A DNA stretch of 64,000 bases from Siphonodentalium dalli (Eukaryota; Mollusca; Scaphopoda; Gadilida; Siphonodentaliidae), in NCBI GenBank assembly GCA_032622095.1, contig CP136064.1, forward strand, positions 188,655,794 through 188,719,793. The letters are read 5' to 3'. The translations under genes and the position numbers were made by a program. The notes beneath the pieces are model-generated. The model searched no databases. It saw only the letters and a program-made list of their open reading frames with translations, and was not told where the DNA came from. Position 1 is the stretch's first letter; each line of letters begins with the position of its first letter. Below are positions 42,387 through 52,070 of the stretch, piece by piece.

Positions 42387-42599
42387 ACAGTAATGCTCCA
42401 AGTAATCGACTCCTTAACCACAGCAGAATTATGGGTAACTTTTCAGGATTTAGTCGGAAATATGGCTTGTTGCCATTCATCGGAAAGCTCTGTCGGAAAT
42501 ATGGCTTGTTGCCATTCATCGGAAAGCTCTCCTAAATCCTGAAAAGTTACCCATAATTCTGCTGTGATTAAGGAGTTGATTACTTAGAGCATTACTGTA
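42387..42599. mobile_element. Family A MITE with arm segment duplicated in direct orientation (A16)
   Basis: TA-flanked, G at the variable position and GCTC type in both ends. Instead of the inner right arm, the left-arm segment (TCGGAAATATGGCTTGTTGC-CATTCATCGGAAAGCTCT) is present twice head-to-tail. CCTAAATCCTGAAAAGTTAC then follows. Confidence 0.92.
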
Positions 42600-42604
42600 T
42601 CTGC

Positions 42605-42825
42605 GCAATTTAGTTTGCCTGTTATTTACATGAGGTCAGTCGTTTATACATTTCACAATAAAAATCACCCTTTGTGTAGTATTTTTGTGCACCAGTACAA
42701 CTCACAACATCCTGATATTGTCATATAAACCCTAATAAATGGAACCAAACCAATAAAACTGATGACGTGATATGGTTTGTCTGCTGAAATGATGATAAAC
42801 CAAACCAAGCTATCTTGCTCCCCGT
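42605..42825. other. No recognisable feature
   Basis: Spacer between a family A and a family C copy. Confidence 0.35.
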
Positions 42826-42828
42826 CAA

Positions 42829-43256
42829 GTGTGAGTTTAGTGTGCCTGTAATTTGCAGAATGAGGTTCGCAGAGGGTTAATTTAGTGATGCTGTCCCACA
42901 CAGTGGGCTAGCATCACCAATTCACCCTCTGGGGACCTCATTCTGCTTGGCCTTATCTGCTATGGGAGACATATACTCAGATTGAAGTTCCCAAATGGTG
43001 AATATTGTGATGTACACCCATTGGGAACCTCGCTTATGCAATGTGTCATCTACCAATTTGGGGATATAGAAACTAAACTAAAAAAAGAAATAGAATCTAT
43101 GTGAAGAAGTTTCTATAGAAATTGATATAAATAAAGAAACTTTCCAGAGAAGATGGGGCCTAAGCAGAATGAGGTCCCCAGAGGGGATAGGGTCACTAAA
43201 TTCACCCTCTGGGGACATCATTCTGCAATTGACAGGCACACTAAACTCAGACTTGA
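42829..43256. mobile_element. Family C double-hairpin element (C6)
   Basis: AAGT-type ends: GTGTGAGTTTAGTGTGCCTG at the left and CAGGCACACTAAACTCAGAC at the right. Hairpin 1 is GAATGAGGTTCGCAGAGGG and complement. The spacer is the inverse of that in C5 (CCAAATTGGTAGATGACAC-type and GAATCTATGTGAAGAAGTTT). Hairpin 2 is shortened (GAGGTCCCCAGAGGGGATAG / AAATTCACCCTCTGGGGAC). Confidence 0.88.
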
Positions 43257-43264
43257 ATGGCTGG

Positions 43265-43425
43265 ATTATGGCATCCATCAATGGCTGGATTTAGTTATTC
43301 TCCCTTTAATGTTATTTATCGACAATGTTTTTGTCTTCATTATTTCCTCATTAATATCAATGATGTCTCTGGACAGTAAATAAGTGTCTGGTATTCTGTG
43401 AGTTTACGTTATATCAGATAAGAGA
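43265..43425. other. No recognisable feature
   Basis: Short AT-rich gap; nothing supported. Confidence 0.35.
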
Positions 43426-43429
43426 CCGA

Positions 43430-43717
43430 GTTTGCATGTATCTGCTCCTCTGCTGGTCCGTCTGAAATGTTTGTTGTCCGGATGTTAACTTGAATTGTAA
43501 ACAATAGAATTTGATGAAACTTGGTATGTGCATGGCCTTCAGGTCAAGTTCGAATTTGTGTTCGGTCCAACCATTTCTGATTGAGTTATGCCCCTTTTTC
43601 ACTTAGAATTTGCAGCTTATTTTAACTCGATAGGTGGCTTTCATATATGAGAAGGTCCCAATCAAGTTCAAATTTGGATCCGATCCGACCATTTCTGGCA
43701 GAGTTATGCCCCTTTTT
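43430..43717 (+). repeat. Family G repeat, left part
   Basis: GAAACTTGGTATGTGCATGG, TCAAGTTCGAATTTGTGTTC and GAGTTATGCCCCTTTTTCAC-TTAGAATTTGCAGCTTATTT are present in two units. It continues after the inserted element at 44601, and the same family occurs reversed at 53500-53945. Confidence 0.65.
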
Positions 43718-44600
43718 GTCCCCCGACGTTTCCGTCGGAGGACTATATAAATGACCCTCGTCCGTCCGTCCGTGCGTCTGTGTGTCCGTGCGTCCGTGCG
43801 TCCGAGATTGGGTACCTTCTTGGTGTAATCAACTCCTCCTACAGTTTTAAACATAGAGATTTGAAACTCTGGGATATTGTTCCTAACATGTTGGTGATTT
43901 GCAACATCTATATAGCTAATCAAAAATATAATTTTTTCCATATTTTTGGGGGGGTTTTCGACTTAGAAAATTTGGAACATTTTTGCCTTTTGGATGAGAT
44001 TGGGTACCTTCATGGTGTAATCAACTCCTCCTACAGTTTTAAATGTACAGATTTGAAACTCTGGGATATTGTTCCTAACATGTTGGTGATTTGCAACATC
44101 TATATAGCTAATCAAAAATATAATTTTTTCCATATTTTTGGGGGGGTTTTCGACTTAGAAAATTTGGAACATTTTTGCCTTTTGGATGAGATTGGGTACC
44201 TTCATGGTGTAATCAACTCCTCCTACAGTTTTAAATGTACAGATTTGAAACTCTGGGATATTGTTCCTAACATGTTGGTGATTTGCAACATCTATATAGC
44301 TAATAAAAAATATTATTTTTTCCATATTTTCGGGGGGGTTTTCGACTTAGAAAATTTGGAACATTTTTGCCTTTTGGATGAGATTGGGTACCTTCATGGT
44401 GTAATCAACTCCTCCTACAGTTTTAAATGTAGAGATTTGAAACTCTGGGATATTGTTCCTAACATGTTGGTGATTTGCAACATCTATATAGCTAATATTT
44501 TTTTTATGGAGTTATTAACCCTTTTCGACTTAGAAAATTTCAACATTTTTTTTTAATTTCTTTAACAAAGCGGCATTGACTTGCCATGTTGTCGGGGGAC
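43718..44600. mobile_element. Element with GTCCCCCGAC inverted ends, inserted in a G repeat
   Basis: GTCCCCCGAC at 43718-43727 and its complement GTCGGGGGAC at 44591-44600. G-repeat sequence flanks both sides. It starts with a CGACGTTTCCGTCG hairpin and a GTCCGTCCGTGCGTC array, holds the 192-bp tandem repeat and ends AGCGGCATTGACTTGCCATG. No transposase frame. Confidence 0.7.
43804..44545 (+). repeat. 192-bp tandem repeat, four units
   Basis: Units begin GAGATTGGGTACCTTC at 43804, 43996, 44188 and 44380, exactly 192 bp apart, and are almost identical; the fourth diverges after 44495. The unit is 3 x 64, so one frame stays open for 258 codons (43780-44556) and reads repeats such as LENLEHFCLLDEIGYLHGVI. 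I regard this as a frame-preserving accident, not a gene: the repeat text (TTCCATATTTTTGGGGGGGT, TTTTCGACTTAGAAAATTTG) is that of the non-coding E/G repeats, and the ATG lies in the microsatellite. Confidence 0.9.
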
Positions 44601-44795
44601 ACTGTGGTCTGCCTACCTTTTATTTTACTTAGAATTTGCAGATTATTTTGTTGTCTGGATGATAACTCAAGCTATGATTATCCGATAGCTTTCAAATTTA
44701 GTATGTGGGTTAATCACATGAAAATACAGATCAAGTTCGAAAATGAGTTTGGTCCCTTTTTCGACTTAGAATTTGCCAATTACCGTATTATTCTG
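44601..44795 (+). repeat. Family G repeat, right part
   Basis: TTACTTAGAATTTGCAGATT, GTCTGGATGATAACTCAAGC and GTTCGAAAATGAGTTTGGTC-CCTTTTTCGACTTAGAATTT continue the repeat interrupted at 43718. Confidence 0.65.
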
Positions 44796-44808
44796 GTATT
44801 TAATCAAA

Positions 44809-45025
44809 TACAGTAATACCCTAAACAATCGACTCCTTAACCACAGCAAAATTATGGGTAAATTTTCAAGATTTAATCGGAAATATGGCTTGTTGCCATT
44901 CATCGGAAAGTTCTAACTGAGAGCTTTCCGATGAATGGCAGCAAGCCATATTTCCGACTAAATCCTGTAAAATTACCCATAATTCTGTTGTGGTTAAGGA
45001 GTCGATTATTTAGGGCATTACTGTA
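44809..45025. mobile_element. Family A palindromic MITE (A17)
   Basis: Complete, TA-flanked. Left end CAGTAATACCCTAAACAATC, right end GATTATTTAGGGCATTACTG. The centre reads AAGTTCTAACTGAGAGCTTT. Confidence 0.94.
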
Positions 45026-45029
45026 TGTT

Positions 45030-45655
45030 AACAACATAGACAGTTAATTGGAAGCAAAGTTTGATTCAATGATATATACTAGTAATGTTCCTGAGAATCA
45101 AATTTTTCATTTCCAAAAAAACCACCAGTCAAATAAAGCCACCTTGTTTATGTGATGTGTGGCCTATACACCTTTTATTTCAAGTTTGATGCATTTTGGG
45201 TAAATAAGGCTGAATAAGGAAGTTTTGTGGGTGAATCTGAGAATCTCTCTCACTTGATGGACACTCCTAGGCCACAGCTGTTATGTATCTTGGTGGAATT
45301 TAAATATATTTGGTCTTATTTCATGCCCACAATAATCGATAACACTGACTCTATATAGAAATAACAAGGGGACTCAAACATAAAGTGGGCCTTTAAGTAG
45401 GCAAACTAACGATTGGATTTGCATGCACTCTCCTCGAGTCCTGAGTTTATAATCAGTATAGTCCAATATGTTCGGCTAAAATGTTTGATAAACATTGATG
45501 TTATTGACCAGCCTGATACATCATGTCCGTATATTACTTAAGATGATTGCATGCCAGAAGCAGAGCTGGAGGAGCAGCAGTTAGTCATAATCTTCAGTCA
45601 TTAACCAATCCACTTCTGAGTAGATTCTCCATTCACTTCTAGGCGTATCTGTTGG
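45030..45655. other. No recognised gene; one element end near 45383-45405
   Basis: ATAAAGTGGGCCTTTAA resembles the inverted end of the 457-bp element at 50558-51014. No matching left end is seen. Otherwise unassigned. Confidence 0.4.
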
Positions 45656-45657
45656 AA

Positions 45658-45952
45658 TGGGGAGAAACACTATGGATTCCAATTTGTTCAATCGAAGAGT
45701 AGTAAAAAGCCTTTTCCTAAAAGTAATATACAGTAATGCCCTAAATAATCGATTCACTGAGAGCTTTCCGATGAATGGCAACAATATTTCCAACTAAATC
45801 CTGAAAAATTACCCATAATTCTGCTGTGGTTAAGGAGTTGATTATTTAGGGCATTACTGTATATGAGTAAATTACAGGCAGAGAAACATTATGGATTCCA
45901 ATCTGTTTAATCGAAGAGTAGTAAAAAGCCTATTCCTAAAAGTAATATAATT
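45658..45952 (+). repeat. 75-bp direct repeats on either side of MITE A18
   Basis: AGAAACACTATGGATTCCAA, TCGAAGAGTAGTAAAAAGCC and TCCTAAAAGTAATATA at 45661-45730 recur at 45884-45950. The MITE lies between the copies, at the end of the first. Confidence 0.88.
45729..45861. mobile_element. Family A MITE, left arm mostly deleted (A18)
   Basis: The left end CAGTAATGCCCTAAATAATC-GATT joins directly to CACTGAGAGCTTTCCG at the centre. The right arm is complete apart from loss of GCCAT (ACAATATTTCC). Confidence 0.9.
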
Positions 45953-45954
45953 GT

Positions 45955-46395
45955 TTATGCCAATACAATATGTTTACTAAAACCAAGTTACTATAATACC
46001 AATGAGGGAGTATATTCATGGTTAAAATGAGTCTTGGCAGCTGTATTATGTATACCACCTCACCTCTCTATAAACTCTATGAAGACAGATATTGTAACTG
46101 TCTAATCTACATTACAACTTTAACCAGGGTAGTTATAATTTTAAAATGTAAACAAAGATATCATACCTACCAATTTTTGAGGTCACTGCCAACATATTAT
46201 ACTTAAACAGTTTTATGCTATTATCCAATAGCTGTTCTGATGTGAATTAACCCAAAGATGTCCCAAATGCTTGAAACCATTAAAATGTTTCGATTATAGC
46301 ATTCCATAAATCAATTAAGAATTATACAGTGTTTATAAATACCTGAGCAAAACAGTTACCTCACCAATAAATTCACAATGAGGTTTCTTGTATGT
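45955..46395. other. No recognisable feature
   Basis: The 62-codon frame at 46018-46206 has no domain support. Confidence 0.35.
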
Positions 46396-46399
46396 TAAA

Positions 46400-46740
46400 C
46401 AATGTAAATCCATTAGCATGGCCTACAGGCCATACTGTTGATCTGATCATTATGAAATTTGTCATGGCTGTTGACATTGACATGTAGATGGGATCCAGTC
46501 ATTTTGGGATCATTAGGCAAAAAAAACATGGCTGCAGTACTGGCCATCTTGGATTTCAAAATTATTTATGGTTTTACATACTCTGTCATTCCATATACAC
46601 TAGCTGAATCCCAAACTTAATATATCACTTCATGATGACATCTAGTCTTACTTAGACTTTTCATCTTTCTGCATTCCTAAGCACTGCTTTGACTGTAACA
46701 CATGAAATTATCCCCTCTCCAGGTACAGTGTCATTGACAT
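46400..46740 (+). repeat. Family K repeat (K6)
   Basis: CCATTAGCATGGCCTACAGG, GATCATTATGAAATTTGTCA, GACATGTAGATGGGATCCAG, GGCCATCTTGGATTTCAAAA and the tail TTTCTGCATTCCTAAGCA, closest to the 13.0-13.9 kb array. Confidence 0.7.
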
Positions 46741-46860
46741 TTTCTTTATGGTTTTGCTGAAACTTGACTCCATTTTTTTTACTAATTTGGTGTTAAACCA
46801 GATTGGGCATCTTTACAATCTTTTCATTAATTGTGGTGCAATCTAGCCTTTGTAGTGTAT

Positions 46861-47253
46861 TAGGCTGAATTGGTCACTCCCACCAGTTTTTTTGTGGTAA
46901 AGGTACCCAGGTTCTGAAAATTGTGATACAAGTACCCAGGTTGGGTAAAATCGTGATAAAGGTACTCAGGTTCATTGAATCTCAGATTAAACGAGATTTA
47001 AATGTCTCTGCTGGAAATCCGTTTGGTTTTAAGAAGTTGCTTTCAGTTTTAAATTATTTGAACTGCTCTAAATTGAAAGAATGTATAGTCCCGATGAAGT
47101 ATATCAACTAATGTATCCTTTGAGATGTTGTCCTGCAGTGTAACACAAAAATACCCCGTTGACCACAGATGAGCCTGGGTACCTTTATCACGATTTTTAC
47201 AAACCTGGATACCTTTATCACAAAAAAACTGGTGAGAGTGACCAATTCAGCTA
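46861..47253. mobile_element. TA-flanked element with 27-bp inverted ends
   Basis: TAGGCTGAATTGGTCACTCC at the left and GGTGAGAGTGACCAATTCAG-CTA at the right are inverted, extending through CCAGTTTTTTTGTG / CACAAAAAAACTGG. Further in, GTACCCAGG and CCTGGGTACC repeats form a second inverted layer. The right TA is the left target TA of MITE A19. It resembles a Tc1/mariner-type MITE by its TA site only. Confidence 0.75.
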
Positions 47254-47470
47254 CAGTAATGCCCTAAATAATTGACTCCTTAACCACCGCAGAATTATGG
47301 ATAACTTTTCAGAATTTAGTCAGAAATATGGCTTTTTGCCATTCATCAGAAAGCTCTCAGTGAGAGCTTTCCGATGAATGGCAACAAGCCATATTTCCAA
47401 CTAAATCCTGAAAAGTTACCCATAATTCTGCTGTGGTTAAGGAGTCGATTATTTAGGGCATTACCCTATA
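47252..47470. mobile_element. Family A palindromic MITE (A19)
   Basis: Complete palindrome abutting the previous element. The variable position is A in both arms. The right terminus has decayed to CATTACCCTATAG. Confidence 0.92.
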
Positions 47471-47474
47471 GTAA

Positions 47475-48230
47475 GGACTAATGTATGACCTTGTAAATAT
47501 GCAGAAAGCAGCAGCTGAATGTATTAAATAAAAAAAATGACAGGACATTGCTCATTCTGGTGGTAATTGGCTGCGGGTTAGGAGGATCATGCAGTGCTCG
47601 GAGTAATCTGTATTTGAATTCCAGCATGATGAAACTGGGATTGAGAGAGAGAGCAGATCCATATCAGTTGAATTGGACCATAGGCCCCGTGATCACAGAT
47701 CAGGGTTATTTCTCTCCCAGGGGACCGGCCAGTCTGGTTCATATGGTGTCACGACTTGATATATGGGGCTGCAACAGAAAAGTTAATCTTCTAGTTTAGT
47801 TTTATGCATTGGCTTTACTGTTACAGAGTTGGTTCAGAGATTTTGGGATGTGGAAAATTCTTGATGTGAAGTTCAAGATAATTTTAGCTGAATCTGACCA
47901 GGGGGTAGCCCGCAAATTAACAAACAATGTGAAGTGTAAACTTCATGATAGTCCGATCAGAGGTACCCTCACAACACAAAGATATGGAAACTTTGCGAAT
48001 TTAGGGTGTGATCAAATCCACCTTTGAGTTGCCACTCGTTTCTCTGTGGGTATACATACCACTGTGGGTGTCTCAGTGACTCCCCAAGTGTGTTATGCAG
48101 CGATGTTGCTAGGGTTTCTGTCATAAGGACTGCAAGTGAAAAGTTAATCTCATAGTTTTATGCATTGGCTCCACTGTTAGCTCAGTCAGATTTTAGGTAC
48201 CCCAGCAAATCAGGGTTGGTGTCATGTGGA
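47475..48230 (+). repeat. Unassigned interval with a 60-bp duplication
   Basis: GAAAAGTTAATCT..TAGTTTTATGCATTGGCT-CCACTGTTA occurs at 47778-47825 and 48137-48180. The frames at 47548-47799 and 47809-48027 lie against it; neither has a domain I recognise. Confidence 0.5.
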
Positions 48231-48233
48231 AAC

Positions 48234-48322
48234 TTAACCGTTTATTTACTAAATACTCATTGATGAGTATAGTTCATTTAGGAAATGTTCAGATAATAAT
48301 TAAGTTCAACAAACGACCATGC
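48234..48322 (-). mobile_element. Family D fragment (D14)
   Basis: TTAACCGTTTATTTACTAAA, TACTCATTGATGAGTATAG and GGAAATGTTCAGATAATAAT; it stops after CAACAAACGACCATG. Confidence 0.7.
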
Positions 48323-48324
48323 AG

Positions 48325-48695
48325 GATCATATATTGCATGACTGCATGGTACAATTTCCCTGCACCGTACATTTTGTAACAGTGTTACCAATGTTACAAG
48401 CTTTGAATTATGGTGCAATAATCTGTATTATTTGGGGATTTTAACATCCATGCCTTTCACCATTACTTATGAGAACATCTCATAAACCCCATCGCCACCC
48501 CAATTCAACATAGCTCTGACCCCCCCCCCAATGTTCCACCCACAACATTCCAGTTTCATTCAGTATCTATGCAAGATCATGCAGAGCTGCTCTGGACTAG
48601 TTGCTGTTTATTTTAGTTTATTCATCTCTATTAAACTACTGAATATAGTTGTGGATTGATTACATGTAACTAAGCAAATAGAAACTAATATAAGC
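48325..48695. other. No recognisable feature
   Basis: AT-rich with a short C run near 48522; nothing supported. Confidence 0.35.
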
Positions 48696-48698
48696 AGC

Positions 48699-48924
48699 TA
48701 CAGTAGTGCTCTAAATAATCGACTCCTTAACCACACAGCAGAATTATGGGTAACTTTTCAGGATTTAGTCGGCTAGATTTAGTATGGCTTGTTGCCATTC
48801 ATCGGAAAGCTCTCAGTGAGAGCTTTCCGATGAATGGCAACAAGCCATATTTCCGACTAAATCCTGAAAAATTACCGATAATTCTGCTGTGGTTAAGGAG
48901 TCGATTATTTAGAGCATTACTGTA
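48699..48924. mobile_element. Family A palindromic MITE (A20)
   Basis: Complete. GCTC type and A at the variable position in both arms. The left arm has two small insertions (ACACAGCAG, TCGGCTAGATTTAGTATGG). Confidence 0.93.
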
Positions 48925-49040
48925 GTCCAAGGCAGCTTTGATTTTGCGCAGAACTCTTAAGTCACATCAACCATCTCATTCTGTATGAATAAGTTGATCG
49001 GAAGATCATGTAGTCTCTGTCTGCTCAAATACATACATAC

Positions 49041-49389
49041 AAAATTCACACTCTGGGGACGTCATTCTGCATGGCCTCATCTGCTATGGGAGACATAGAC
49101 TCAGATTTGAAGTTCCCAAATGGTGAATATTGTTATGTACGCCCATTGGGAACCTCAATTATGCAATGTGTCGTCTGCCAATATGGGGATATAGAGAAAC
49201 TAAACTAAACAAGAAATAGAATCCATGTGAAGAAGTTTCTAAACTTCCAGAGAAAATGAGGCCTAAGCAGATTGAGATCCTCAGAGGGTAAATTTAGTGA
49301 TGCTAGCCTGCTATATGGGATAGCGTCACTAAATTCACCCTCTAAGGACCTCATTCTGCAAATGACAGGCACACTACACATAGACTTGT
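49041..49389. mobile_element. Family C element, left-truncated (C7)
   Basis: Starts in the right arm of hairpin 1 (ACAAAATTCACACTCTGGGG). The spacer is intact with AGACATAGACTCAGATTTGA and GAATCCATGTGAAGAAGTTT, hairpin 2 is complete, and the right end is CATTCTGCAAATGACAGGCA-CACTACACATAGACTTG. Confidence 0.85.
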
Positions 49390-50050
49390 ATTCCTCATGC
49401 CAGAGGAATTCAGTTTACTAAGAAAAGAAATTAGCTGTACGAATAAACAATTCGTCTAGAGCAGTCGCCCATATCTTGAAACCAACTGTCCCACACAGTC
49501 CACACTAGAGTTTTCTTTCCCTGAAAATATTTTATTTTTCGAACATTAAAATCACCATTATTCATCCTTGCATATGTTATTCCATGTGTTGCACCATCCC
49601 AGATAGTTTCTAGATATATTATTGGTTAGGGAAATGGCGCAAGTATGAACATGGGGCGTGATCGATGCACATATTTCTGTCAGATTTGCATGACATTTTG
49701 GATCACTTAAAATTAGGTTAACACATTGACTGCTAACTATGAGTTATATTGTACTTTTTGCATGTAATTGATGGTTGTCGACAGTCAACGTGTTAAAGAC
49801 TACATATTTATAATACTTGGGGAAGGTTCTATTTCTCAATTTTGCCTTAAGTCTTATATCGTATGCAAGATGATGATGTCATCTTGTAGATGGTGGTTCA
49901 AACAGCTAATTTGAAATATATCCTCATGCCATGGAAAACTATGAAATAAAAAATATGTGTAAATTTATATTCATAATTCTTTTATTTCAGGTATACTAAT
50001 GTTGCTACATTTGAATGATAATCATTTGTTGACATACATTAATACAAAGG
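49390..50050. other. No recognisable feature
   Basis: AT-rich, with no repeat or exon seen. Confidence 0.4.
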
Positions 50051-50054
50051 ATTG

Positions 50055-50316
50055 TTGAACCCTTTCATGACTGGAGCATCCTGAAATATTTGCGAAAATT
50101 CTGTGCCAATGCATTCTCTTTATGTGAGTCTCCCATAGGGAGCTTTACATATATAAGAGAATACATTGGCCTAACAATTTTTACCTTGACTTTGTGAGCC
50201 AGTGCATTCTCTTATATATGCGAGGCTTCCTATGGCAGACTCTCATATATAACAGAATGTACTGGCACAGGATCTTTAATGCTGCACCAGCACAGCGCCC
50301 ATCATGAAAGGGTTAT
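50055..50316. mobile_element. Family B double-hairpin element (B6)
   Basis: TTGAACCCTTTCATGACTGG at the left and CATCATGAAAGGGTTATAAT at the right, so both TTAA sites are mutated. Hairpin 1 is shortened on the left arm (TCTCTTTATGTGAG). The spacer is ATTTTTACCTTGACTTTGTG and hairpin 2 is present. Confidence 0.88.
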
Positions 50317-50385
50317 AATACTTAATACAAATTGATGCTGGTTAAATTAATGCATTAATTGAGCCCATGTCTCTTCTTTTTACAG

Positions 50386-50463
50386 TTGTATGATAAAATC
50401 AACAGCAAATCACTCAGTCCTGCCAAACCTCCACCTTCAGATGCCACAGCAAGGGCAAAAGAG
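50386..50463 (+). CDS. Candidate internal exon (26 codons) of an unidentified protein
   Basis: A 78-nt segment between a strong acceptor (a pyrimidine-rich CTCTTCTTTTTACAG ending at 50385) and a consensus donor (GAG|GTGAGT at 50464). It is phase 0 at both ends and reads LYDKINSKSLSPAKPPPSDA then TARAKE. The splice signals are the best in the window, and the proline/serine-rich text is protein-like. It overlaps no identified repeat, though a family B copy ends 70 bp upstream and a TTAA element begins 95 bp downstream. It could be spliced to the segment at 34410-34709, which ends in the same phase, giving an intron of about 15.7 kb. I do not recognise the protein. Confidence 0.55.
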
Positions 50464-50557
50464 GTGAGTTTTATGAGAGAGGTGCTTATAAAGGGACCCA
50501 AGCCATTCACAGTAGGTATATGTATAACAATATATAAGTCTAAAATCATCGCCACTA

Positions 50558-51014
50558 TTAAAGGCCCACTTAATTTTCGAGTCACCAATTATTTTTTTTA
50601 TAGTGACTTGATATACGGTTTTAATAACAATCTATGCCATAAATATGATTAAAATGCTATAATTCATCAATATTTGAAACATCTGTGTCTCAGAAGATAC
50701 CCACAGAGAAATAGAAGACTTCCCCCTCTGTCATCCAGAATGCAACTGAATTCAAACTTTGTCAATGGAAGGGGAAGAACTCTATCATTAATATATAGAG
50801 TTATTCCCCCTGCATTGAAAATAATACTGATTTTTACTTCAATCTTGATGACAAAATGCATTGGCAACTCAACAAGAACAACATGTCCACAGTTTATTTC
50901 ACCGGATAAGTTGATAATACAATGTTTTGGAGCTTCCTTTGTCGAATGGTATATAATATGGCATATATTTTATATAATGTAATCTGGGGGTTCGAAAATT
51001 AAGTGGGCCTTTAA
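50558..51014. mobile_element. 457-bp element with perfect 23-bp inverted ends
   Basis: TTAAAGGCCCACTTAATTTT-CGA at the left and its exact complement ending GTGGGCCTTTAA at the right. TTAA at each end is part of the inverted repeat, so the target site is TTAA or shorter. Frames on both strands inside it are not supported as genes. Confidence 0.82.
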
Positions 51015-51330
51015 AGAAGAACTGGGAGAAAGATATCAACTTTTTTCTCATATTCTTTATTGATAACTCTCCAGTAATGAAATTTTGAGTGTTGAAACCA
51101 TTGTTATGTAAACAAGACTGCTACAGGGATTTTTTTAACTAATATTACTAATGTGTAATAAGTTCAAGTATTGTAGTCTGAATATAATTTTCAGAATATG
51201 TTTTCAATGTTTTTATTGGTAATTCCACTGTAGCAGTATTGTTCACATAACAATGGTTTTGATATGCAAAATCTCGTCATTGGAGATTTATTTACCATGA
51301 AAATAAGAACAAAGTTGATCTATTTTTTAC
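51015..51330. other. No recognisable feature
   Basis: AT-rich, containing a loose inverted pair (ATGAAATTTTGAGTGTTGAA..TTGTTATGTAAACAA; TTTGTTCACATAACAATGGTTTTG-like). Not defined further. Confidence 0.3.
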
Positions 51331-51333
51331 TTG

Positions 51334-51444
51334 TACAGTAAATACCCTAAGAATCGGAAAGTTGCCATATTTCCGACTAAATCCTGAAAAGTTACCCATA
51401 ATTCTGCTGTGGTTATGGAGTCAATTACTTAGGGCATTACTGTA
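51334..51444. mobile_element. Family A MITE, most of the left arm and the centre deleted (A21)
   Basis: CAGTAAATACCCTAAGAATC-GGAAAG joins TTGCCATATTTCCGAC; the right arm is complete to GGGCATTACTG-TA, with G at the variable position. Confidence 0.88.
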
Positions 51445-51531
51445 CTTGTTACTGATAGTTATTTTACAAACTGCTGCTGAAAACACGATTATTCCGAACA
51501 AAACAAACCAATCGCTGAGACATATTGCATA

Positions 51532-51747
51532 TACAGTAATGCCCGAATATATGACCCTTTAACCACAACAAAATTATGGGAAATTTTTCAGGATTTAGTT
51601 GGAAATATGGCTTGTTGCCATTCATCGGAAAGCTCTCACCGAGAGCTTTCGGATGAATTACAGCAATCCATATTTCCAACTAACTCCTGAAAAATTTCCC
51701 ATAATTCTGCTGTGATTTAGGGATCAATTATTTACGACATTACTGTA
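51532..51747. mobile_element. Family A MITE, A-prime subtype (A22)
   Basis: Left end CAGTAATGCCCGAATATATG-ACCCTTTAACC, right end TTTAGGGATCAATTATTTAC-GACATTACTG. The inner arms GGGAAATTTTTCAGGATTTA and complement match. The ends differ, so the arms may derive from two A-prime variants. Confidence 0.88.
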
Positions 51748-51754
51748 TACCGCG

Positions 51755-52065
51755 TTGCTAAATGATAAAATCCCTTCTTTGGAATTCTTTTTCAGACCTG
51801 CGTGTCTGCCACCAACTAGTGCAGACAAATACTAGCAATCATTCACTGTCTACCTAGCAACAAATTAGGGTTTTGTTTGGAATGAAAGGATGGGTTTATG
51901 TGGCCAACACTCAATCTGCTTGTACCCAAATTTAATTTTCATAAACTTTGGTGCAAAAGTGAATGTTCAAATTTATTGGATGGGGTAAGGTGCGACTATA
52001 CTGCTTATCATATTTTGTCAAGAGACTAAATGAATGACCATTGGGAATATGACATTTCAGTGCAA
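51755..52065. other. No recognisable feature
   Basis: Nothing supported. Confidence 0.35.
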
Positions 52066-52070
52066 GTGCC

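Noticed and set aside
43780-44556. 258-codon + strand open frame as a repeat protein gene
   Set aside because: It is generated by a 192-bp tandem repeat made of non-coding repeat text; its ATG lies in a GTCC/GTGC microsatellite and there is no splice or promoter support.
47548-48027. Two consecutive + strand frames as exons
   Set aside because: They border a non-coding 60-bp duplication, have no recognised domain, and their acceptor and donor sites are weak.
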